Of a stretch of 12,862 nt of DNA, positions 6,391-12,862 are shown piece by piece. The notes below the pieces were generated by a model, which searched no databases, had not been told where the DNA came from, and saw nothing but the letters and a program-made list of their open reading frames with translations. Every line of letters starts with the position of its first letter. Position 1 is the stretch's first letter. The translations under genes and the position numbers were made by a program. Source of the DNA: an uncultured Christensenella sp. (GTDB lineage Bacteria > Bacillota > Clostridia > Christensenellales > UBA1242); the NCBI GenBank assembly GCA_949293915.1, contig CASFFJ010000028.1:1-12862 (forward strand), given 5' to 3'.

Positions 6391-6394
6391 GAAT

Positions 6395-7302
6395 ATGGAC
6401 AATGCAAATGAAAGAGTTAGTTTACAATTTCAAAATAGTGTAACAGGACAAGGCAAATTAGATAAATACGAACAACGATTATTAAGTTTAAAAAAGATAA
6501 TTGAAACTTTCCCTAAAAGTTTAAATTGGGATTTAGGTGGAAATGATTATACAAAAACATTACAAAAGACAAATGATTTATTAATAAATCTTAATAAAAA
6601 TATGAGTGGTTTTAAAAAGTCAACTACTTCTTCATTAGGCGAAATTAAAAAACCAATTACCGAAACTAATAAAGAAATACAAAATATTTCTAGTAATTTA
6701 AAACCTGTAAATAAAGATTTAGAACAAATTAGTAAAACTACTAAAATTGCTTTTAGTTATACTGCAATAAGAGAATTTACAAGAGCATTAAGCCGAGCAT
6801 TTAAAGTTTTATCAAGTTTTGCAACAAAAAGTAGTGATTATCTTGAAAACATTAACTTATTTCAAGTTGCTTTTGACAATTCATATAATAGTGCTGAACG
6901 ATTTATAAATAAATTAACAGAGATGTATGGATTAGATGAAAGTTGGCTAACTAGAACAGTTGGTATTTTTAAGCAATTATCTAATGCTATGAATTTATCT
7001 GCTGAACAAGGTACAAGGCTATCTACTTTATTAACTCAAATGTCTATTGATATTTCATCTCTTTATAATATTGATATTGAAAGAGCAAGTAGTACATTAC
7101 AATCGGCATTGGCAGGACAAACAAAACCAATTAGAGGTGCTACTGGTGGCGATATTACTCAAAATACATTACAACAAACATTAGATGAATTAAATATCGA
7201 TGCTCAAATTACAAACTTATCTTATGCTGAAAAAAGATTAATAACTATTGTATCTTTAACAAGACAATTAAGTGAGGCAACAAATGATTTTGGACGTACC
7301 AT
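6395..7302 (+). CDS. Tape measure protein, exon 1 (N-terminal 302 codons plus 2 bases)
   Basis: The tape measure sets tail length and is ejected with the DNA. The ATG at 6395 follows AAAGGAG (6379-6385) at normal spacing. Exon 1 encodes an N-terminal helical region, then a conserved PhageMin_Tail-like part (about residues 125-302): FATKSSDYLENINLFQVAF, ERFINKLTEMYGLDESWL, QLSNAMNLSAEQ and LYNIDIERASSTLQSALAG. The coding pattern is lost after DFGRT. The frame runs on in the intron to a stop at 7397-7399, which would give a meaningless 31-residue tail. With the exon end at 7302 (a U) and exon 2 from 8520, the joined frame reads DFGRTIESPANQMRIL, a natural tape measure motif. Total spliced length is 3438 bases, an exact multiple of three (1145 residues plus stop). 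Confidence 0.85.
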
Positions 7303-8519
7303 AAAATTTTGTGGCATTATTTTGAAAAAAATAATGAAAAACTTTGTGAACCTAAGCAAAAAGGGTGTGAACACAATTTTTAAGTATTGTGTTTGCTAAC
7401 GATAAAAATCTTTGATGATTTGACGCGAACAGAAAAAAGTGATAATATAAATATGGTGGTTAAATGGAAATTTATTATATTTATAAATTCACAAATAAAT
7501 TAAATAATATGAGTTATATAGGACAATCAATAAATCCTGAAAAAAGAAAATGGGAACATTATTACGGTAAAAAAACAAAAAAAAACACATACTTTGATAA
7601 TCATTTAAAAAAAGACCCAAATAATTTTGTTTTTGAAATTATAGATAGTGCTAATTCCCAAGAAGAAATTGATAAATTAGAAAAAGAATATATTGAAAAA
7701 TATAATTCATTGAAACCTAATGGGTATAATATATTAAAAGGTGGTAGGCAACAACGTGGTGCATGGAATAGCAAAGAAATTGATGTATATGATTTAGATG
7801 GAAATTATATTAATTCTTATGAAAGTGCTTCTTATTATGAAAATTTTATAAACAAAGATTACAAAAAAAGAATGATAAGAAAAAGTTGTAATGAACACAA
7901 ACATTATAAAGAAAGAATATTTAGATTTAAAGGAGATACTAAACCTAAACCATATCAAAAACCAAAATCCACAAAATGTATAAAAGTTTATCAATTTGAT
8001 TTATACGGGAATAATATAGGAATATATGATAGCATTACAGAAGCAAGCGAAAAAACGCAAACTTCAAGGACTGCAATAATTGGTTGTTTAAAAGGAAGAT
8101 ATAAAAAAGCAAATAATTTTATATGGTCTTATGAAAATAATGTTAAAATTGAAAGAAGAACAAACATTATAGTTAGAACTATAATTTATCAATGCGACAA
8201 AAACAAAAAAATAATAAAAAAATATTACAATACAAAAGAAGCAGAAATAGATAACAAATTTAAAAAAAACTCATATAAACAAATATTAAAATATTTAGAT
8301 ACTAACAAAATGTATAATAATTATTATTGGTATCGTGTTAAATTTTACGAAGAAAATATCGTGCCAAGTCTTAATGAAAATTAAGAAAGGTGTAACGACT
8401 ATTCCGTAAGGAAGTAGGGTAGAGATTAGCACTACTCGAAGTGCAAAGAGCCTAAACAAGTAAAGTTGTAGGTTGTGAGATAGTCTAAACTATATAGTGA
8501 TATATAGATTAATATTTTG
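7303..8519 (+). mobile_element. Group I intron interrupting the tape measure gene
   Basis: This 1217-base insert breaks a conserved coding motif. Exon 1 ends in U (7302) and the intron ends in G (8519), as group I introns require. P1 can be drawn: U7302-G7311 wobble, A7301-U7312, C7300-G7313, C7299-G7314. P10 is possible between 8520-8523 and 7307-7310. A P7-like pair GACTAT (8397-8402) with ATAGTC (8480-8485) lies in the expected AACGACTA and GATAGTCT contexts. A P9-like stem 8490-8496 with 8501-8507 has a GTGA tetraloop. Other hairpins are 7370-7377 with 7386-7393, and TTCC/GGAA with a GTAA loop at 8402-8413 (its assignment is uncertain, as it shares a base with P7). The arms flank a homing endonuclease gene. 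I did not assign P3, P4 and P6. The subgroup is probably IA-like but not proven. Confidence 0.88.
7464..8384 (+). CDS. Intron-encoded GIY-YIG homing endonuclease with NUMOD1-like repeats
   Basis: A 306-residue protein encoded inside the intron, between its 5' and 3' core halves. The GIY-YIG nuclease domain covers about residues 1-95: YIY at 5-7, YIG at 18-20, a probable catalytic Arg at 28 (in EKRKWEHYY), a probable metal-binding Glu at 73 and GYN at 87-89. Three related DNA-binding units follow at about 106-155 (IDVYDLDGNYINSYESAS), 172-222 (VYQFDLYGNNIGIYDSITEA) and 241-292, each like NUMOD1 repeats of homing enzymes. The enzyme would nick or cut intronless tape measure alleles near the insertion site so the intron is copied in. 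The ATG at 7464 has GGTGG (7455-7459) just upstream. The gene is even richer in A, Lys, Asn and Tyr than its neighbours, as expected for a separate mobile gene. Confidence 0.88.
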   Translation: MEIYYIYKFTNKLNNMSYIGQSINPEKRKWEHYYGKKTKKNTYFDNHLKKDPNNFVFEIIDSANSQEEIDKLEKEYIEKYNSLKPNGYNILKGGRQQRGAWNSKEIDVYDLDGNYINSYESASYYENFINKDYKKRMIRKSCNEHKHYKERIFRFKGDTKPKPYQKPKSTKCIKVYQFDLYGNNIGIYDSITEASEKTQTSRTAIIGCLKGRYKKANNFIWSYENNVKIERRTNIIVRTIIYQCDKNKKIIKKYYNTKEAEIDNKFKKNSYKQILKYLDTNKMYNNYYWYRVKFYEENIVPSLNEN

Positions 8520-11049
8520 AGAAAGTCCAGCAAATCAAATGAGAATTTTGAGTGAACAATGGGAAAGATTAACTAGGGCTATTGGTAATATGTTTATGCC
8601 TATTCTTGCAGAAGTATTACCTTATCTAAATGCAATTTTTATGGTATTGACTGAAATAATTAATACTGTTGCTATTTTATTTGGATATAATACCGAAGAT
8701 TATGATTATTTTGGTGGAGTTGCTGATAGTGTTTTAGAATTAGAAGATAGTTTAAACGGGGCTAGCGATAGTGTTGAAAAATTAAAACAAGGGTTAAGAA
8801 GTTTTGATAAATTAAATAATATAACTACTCCTGCAAGTGGTGGTTCTTCTGTAAGTGTAAGTGGTAGTGGTGGAATTAATCCTGATATTTGGAACGCATT
8901 TAATGAGGCTTATGAGGATTATAACAATAAACTTGATGACGTACAAATGAAAGCCACAAAAATAAGAGATGCTATAATGGATTGGTTAAATTTTGAGAAA
9001 CAAATAGACCCATTAACTGGCGACATCAGTTTTAAATTTAAAGGTATTGATGGTTTATTAGAAAACATTTGGAATTGGTTTAAAGATTTAAGCCCAGAAG
9101 CAAAAGCATTGGCTGGAATTATTGCAATTTTAATAACCAAAAATACAATTAATTTATTAACTAAATTTTCAAAACTTTTAGGCTCAACTGGTTTATTTAA
9201 AATTGTTTCTTCATTATTAAGCCCACTTAAAAGTCTTTATGGTACATTTAATAATGTAAATTATTCTTTGATTTCAACAAGTGAAAGCCTTGAAATTGGT
9301 ATGTATGAGTGGTCTAAAAATTTAACTTTAATGGATAGATTAAAAGTAACATTAGTTGGTGCTGGTGGTTTATATGCTTCTTATAAATTAATTGAAAGTG
9401 CTATGCAAGATGTTAACGAGCAAAATGAATTAACAACGACAGGCTTTTTAAAACTAGGTGGTGGAATTGCTACTGCAATCGCAAGTGGAGCATTAATTGG
9501 CTCACAATTCGGTATTTATGGCACAATTATTGGTGGAGTAGCAGGAGCATTATATTCATTATATAACGCATTTATGGAATATCCAACTTCATCAACTCCT
9601 GTAATTGAAAGTCTTAACGAAACAACAGAAGCAACACGAAAATATTTAGAAGAATTAGATAAACAAAATGCTTTGGTTGAGGAACAATTAACTAATAATT
9701 TAGTTCAAACTGGTATTCATGAAAGATTAGTTGAGGAATTAGAAAAAATAACTGATGCTAATGGAAAAGTTAAAGATGGATATGAGGATAGAGCGAATTT
9801 TATTTTAAATGAATTATCACAAGCCTATGGTATCGAATATAGTTTTATAGATGGAATAATTAAAGATTATGATACTTATATAGCCAAAATAAAAGATTTA
9901 ATAAAAGCAAAACAAGCTGAATATTTATTAGAAGCCAATAGACAAATTTATACTAATGCAATTAGTAGTGAGGCACAATTATATGACCAAATGATTGCAC
10001 TAGGAAATGAATACAATAAAGCATTAAAAGAACAAGAAAAAGCACAAGACGATTATAATAAAAAATATAAAGCGTATTTAGTGGCAACTCAAAATGGAAC
10101 AAGAATAAATGCTTATTATTCTCTACAATTGAAAAAAGCAAAGACAAATTTAGACGAATTGAACAAAAGTGTTACAAGTGCAAAAGAACAATATGATATT
10201 GCTACGGAAAAATATAAAGAAAATATTTTAGTTCAAAATCAATACAGTGATTTACAAACTTCTGTTTTAACTGGAAATTTAGACGAAATAAATGAAAAAG
10301 TTGATTATTATACAAATTCATATATAGAAAATGGGGAACTTGTAGTCAAATCGGACGAAGAAACAAATGAACGTTTAGCATTTAATTGGGGAATATTATT
10401 ACAACAATATAAAGAAACAAGCGATGGAAGATACCAAACATTATTAGATGAATTAACTAATGAAACAAATGCTGTCGAAGAAATAATGCCTGAACAAGCG
10501 ATGAAATGGGGAAAATTAGCCGAAAGTGATAAAGATGCTTTTTTAACTGAATTTAGTAAATTAGATGAGGGTATTCAACAACAAGTAATAGACAAAATGC
10601 AAGAAATGGGATATGAAATTAGTTCTGAATTACAAAAAGGAATTAATAAAAAAAATCCAACTATAAAATTTGATGCTGATACAAATAAAGCAGAAAGTAA
10701 AATCCAAGGTCTTTTTGGCAAATTTGGTTTAACAGGAAGTATAGCAAATGCTATAAAAGAAAGTTTTAATGTTGAAACACGAGCCAAAGGTGGACTACCA
10801 CCAGTAGGACAATTGTTTGTTGCAAATGAAAAAGGTGCTGAATTTGTAGGTCATATAGGCGGGCAATCATTTGTTGCTAATCAAAATCAAATGATGGAAT
10901 TATTAGATAGAAAATTAGGACAAGCACAAAATACTGGAACGCAAATATTTAATATTTATCTTGATGAAAATAATAAATTAGGAACTTATACATTAGACCA
11001 ATTAAAAAATATGGCTAAATCAAATGGCAGACCTATAACTATAAGATAA
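8520..11049 (+). CDS. Tape measure protein, exon 2 (residues 303-1145)
   Basis: Exon 2 continues the tape measure from the split Ile codon (7301, 7302, 8520). The ATG at 8539 is an internal methionine with no ribosome binding site. It encodes PANQMRILSEQWERLTRAIG, the family's conserved segment, then hydrophobic stretches at about 327-359 and 499-516 and a long glycine-rich hydrophobic segment at about 613-655 (GGGIATAIASGALIGSQFGI) that could enter the host membrane during DNA ejection. Residues about 660-900 are long charged helices, including a heptad-rich EYNKALKEQEKAQDDYNKKY region. The C-terminus at about 1059-1104 has GGLPPVGQLFVANEKGAEFV and GGQSFVANQNQMMELL, a strong hallmark of Gram-positive phage tape measures. 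A ribosome binding site for the next gene overlaps its stop. Confidence 0.88.
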
Positions 11050-11059
11050 GGAGGTATTT

Positions 11060-11437
11060 ATGAATTACGATTATGATAAAGTATATATAAACAATGTTGC
11101 CTTTCCTTATACGCCTGTTCATGACGCAGGGCAAAATGACCTTGATTTAGATGCTTATACTAATACTGCTGGGTACACAATAAGAAATAGAATAAGGCAT
11201 GATGTAAAAACATTAGACTTTAATGTCCCAACAATGTCAGGAGCAGAAATGAAACAATTAATGTCTATGAGAAGTCCCGTTTGGTTTAATTGCACTTTCT
11301 TTGATGAAGTAGAGTGGGAAATGGTAACTAAAAAAATGTATTGTAGTAGTCCTACTTATACAAAATATTATATCGACCCTGTTGACCCTTTAAAAAATAT
11401 TTACACTGATGTTCAATTTGGTTTTGTGGAGGAATAA
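11060..11437 (+). CDS. Small tail protein at distal-tail (Dit) position
   Basis: This 125-residue protein starts at ATG 11060, with AAGGAGGT (11047-11054) overlapping the tape measure stop. It lies between tape measure and hub, where siphophages encode the distal tail protein. At 125 residues it is much shorter than a classic two-domain Dit (about 250) and would represent only the ring-forming N-terminal half. Sequence features are an N-terminal strand (KVYINNVAFPYTPVHD), a basic middle (GYTIRNRIRHDVKTLDFNVP), a short helix MSGAEMKQLMSM and a final strand TDVQFGFVEE. It resembles the small DUF6711-type tail proteins of gut Firmicutes phages, recalled without a search. It probably links the tail tube to the hub. 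Confidence 0.6.
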   Translation: MNYDYDKVYINNVAFPYTPVHDAGQNDLDLDAYTNTAGYTIRNRIRHDVKTLDFNVPTMSGAEMKQLMSMRSPVWFNCTFFDEVEWEMVTKKMYCSSPTYTKYYIDPVDPLKNIYTDVQFGFVEE

Positions 11438-11440
11438 AAT

Positions 11441-11443
11441 ATG
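11441..11443 (+). other. Start codon of the edge-truncated hub gene
   Basis: The ATG lies 3 bases after the TAA of the preceding gene (11435-11437), and the GGAGGAA motif at 11428-11434 overlaps the end of that gene. The two genes are therefore coupled in one transcript. Confidence 0.7.
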
Positions 11444-12862
11444 TATGCTGTAAGTAGTGCTTATAAAGAAGTAATATATAGTCAAGATTGTAGGCATAAA
11501 CTTAAACTTTGGTTTAACAATGTTGAATTAGAAAATGCTGACACATATTGTGAAAAATTGACTATTTCTTCAAGATTAATTCCAAATGGTAGTAAAGTTT
11601 TTATGTTAGAAAACTTTGTTTCAAAAGAAGCAACTTTAATATTAAGAGATATTGATTTAAGTATTCTTCAAGACCAAGTAAAGATTTCGATAGGGACATT
11701 AGTAAACAATGAATACGAATATGTCCCTATTGGGATATTCAATATACAAGATAAACCAACTACTGACAAAAACAAAACAACTATAAAATTAAGAGATAAT
11801 TCGGTTAAATTTGATTTTTATTACAACGGACAAGATTTAATTGAAAACAATGGTGGTAGTGCAACCAAGTTGCAAATTTTACAAGATTTATGTAGTCAAG
11901 CAGGTGTAACGTGTAACATTACTTCATTTCTTGGTAGTACTGACTTAATAGGAATATATGATAATACAATTACTGGTAGAGTTTATATTTCATATTTAGC
12001 AGGGCAATCAGGTGCAATTCCTACAATTAATCGTGATGGAGAATTAATATTTGTTTACATAAATAATTTAACTATTGTTGAAATTCCATTATATTATGTT
12101 GAAAAATATACAAATGGAGATAAGTATAAAATTTCTAGGGTTGTTTATGAAAGTGGTGTCATAAAATACGAAAGTGGAACAACTGAAAATGATACGTTAT
12201 TTTTGGATAGTGCTAATCCTTATGTTTCAAACCAAGAGCAAGTAGATAGTATTTTAGAAATAGTAAATGGTTTTGAAATTAATTCGTTTTCAACTGGCAA
12301 AATTCTTGGTAATCCTGCGATTGATTGTTACGACATAATTTCAATAACTGATGGAGAACAAACATTTAAAACATTAGCAACTAATGATTTAGTATATAAT
12401 GGTGTTTTAATTCAAACATTTAATACCGAAATAGGAGCAGAAGAAAGAATTGAGAACACAACTTTAAATGGAGAACAAACATTTAAAAAATGGGCTAAAA
12501 CGGAAATCGATAACGTAAATACCGAAATCAAAATGACAGTAGGACGTATTGATACAATTGAAGTTGAAAATAGTAATGCTTTCCAAGAAATAGAAAATAG
12601 TGTAACTCAACTACAAACTGATACTTATACTAAAATTCAAATAGACGAAAAATTAACCGATGGTAGTGTTACAAAATTAAAATCAACTATTTTAACTGCT
12701 GACAATAATGGTTTAACTGTTGAAAAAAATGAGGGGAAAACAAAATCAAATTTAGATGCTGATGGTTTAACTATAATTGATAAAACTGGGTCTAGCGAAA
12801 AAGCACTACTCCAAGCCATTTATGACGAAGAATTAGGTGGAACAATAGTAAGTGCCGACCAC
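11441..12862 (+). CDS. Baseplate hub / tail-associated protein, truncated by window edge
   Basis: The frame is open from ATG 11441 to the last base (474 codons, no stop) and follows GGAGGAA (11428-11434). The first ~360 residues look like the gp27-type hub part of tail-associated (Tal-like) proteins: a strand-rich start (HKLKLWFNNVELENADTY), PIGIFNIQDKPTTDKNKTTI, a GSATKLQILQDLCSQAGVTC helix and an IINSF/CYDIISITDGEQTF segment. From about residue 345 it becomes helical and coiled-coil-like (KTEIDNVNTEIKMTVGRID, NAFQEIENSVTQLQTDTYT), then a strand-rich region with NGLTVEKN and DGLTIIDKTGS typical of tail fibre stalks. In such phages it closes the tail tip and may carry a cell-wall enzyme or fibre domain beyond this window. 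No enzymatic motif is visible in the part shown. Confidence 0.75.
   Translation, partial: MYAVSSAYKEVIYSQDCRHKLKLWFNNVELENADTYCEKLTISSRLIPNGSKVFMLENFVSKEATLILRDIDLSILQDQVKISIGTLVNNEYEYVPIGIFNIQDKPTTDKNKTTIKLRDNSVKFDFYYNGQDLIENNGGSATKLQILQDLCSQAGVTCNITSFLGSTDLIGIYDNTITGRVYISYLAGQSGAIPTINRDGELIFVYINNLTIVEIPLYYVEKYTNGDKYKISRVVYESGVIKYESGTTENDTLFLDSANPYVSNQEQVDSILEIVNGFEINSFSTGKILGNPAIDCYDIISITDGEQTFKTLATNDLVYNGVLIQTFNTEIGAEERIENTTLNGEQTFKKWAKTEIDNVNTEIKMTVGRIDTIEVENSNAFQEIENSVTQLQTDTYTKIQIDEKLTDGSVTKLKSTILTADNNGLTVEKNEGKTKSNLDADGLTIIDKTGSSEKALLQAIYDEELGGTIVSADH

Noticed and set aside
7303..7399. The 31 residues after DFGRT as the real C-terminus of a short tape measure protein
   Set aside because: They have no family resemblance and lie in the intron 5' arm; removing the intron restores the conserved motif and a full-length protein.
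8539..8541. ATG 8539 as the start of a separate 836-residue protein
   Set aside because: It has no ribosome binding site and is the Met of the motif PANQMRIL encoded by exon 2.
1..12862. CRISPR arrays, IS elements, integrase or attachment sites
   Set aside because: No regularly spaced repeats, transposase or integrase motifs or terminal inverted repeats were seen; the only mobile element is the intron.

Overview
The window is part of the late (structural) gene cluster of a tailed siphovirus-type phage or prophage of a low-GC Gram-positive (Firmicutes-type) host. The DNA is very AT-rich. All genes lie on the + strand and are tightly packed, and most have a strong AGGAGG-type ribosome binding site. 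The order is the classic one: portal, scaffold, capsid, connectors, tail terminator, tail tube, tail chaperones, tape measure, distal tail, hub. UGA ends four genes and never occurs inside a clear gene, and tryptophan is encoded by TGG, so the normal bacterial code applies. Host species, and phage versus prophage status, cannot be decided from this window.

Head region (1-3722). The window opens inside an SPP1 gp6-like portal gene that runs off the left edge. A 157-base gap after it holds a well-formed tRNA-Trp-like gene (860-933, anticodon CCA, encoded 3' CCA) with altered D- and T-loop contact positions. A GP20-type scaffold gene, a HK97-fold major capsid gene with a surface-type insertion, and three small connector-region genes follow. 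One of these is a 58-residue gene at 3546-3722. No MuF-type minor head gene separates portal and scaffold; the tRNA-like gene occupies that place.

Tail region (3724-12862). A gp10-like tail-completion protein, a tail terminator and a major tail protein with a C-terminal Ig-like domain lead to a pair of tail-assembly chaperone frames. These two frames are joined by a textbook -1 slippery heptamer A AAA AAC at 5878-5884, giving a predicted 311-residue fusion. The tape measure gene then starts but is cut by a 1217-base group I intron (7303-8519) carrying a GIY-YIG homing endonuclease with NUMOD1-like repeats. Removing the intron at the inferred splice sites restores one 1145-codon frame through a conserved tape measure motif. 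A small distal-tail-type protein and a baseplate hub/tail-associated protein that runs off the right edge complete the window.

The genes work together as a head and tail assembly line. Portal, scaffold and capsid build the procapsid, the connectors close the head, and tape measure plus chaperones set tail length. The tube protein polymerises and is capped by the terminator. Dit and hub form the tail tip. Three RNA-level devices (a tRNA-like insert, a programmed frameshift and a self-splicing intron) are laid over this ordinary cluster and are the main points of interest.
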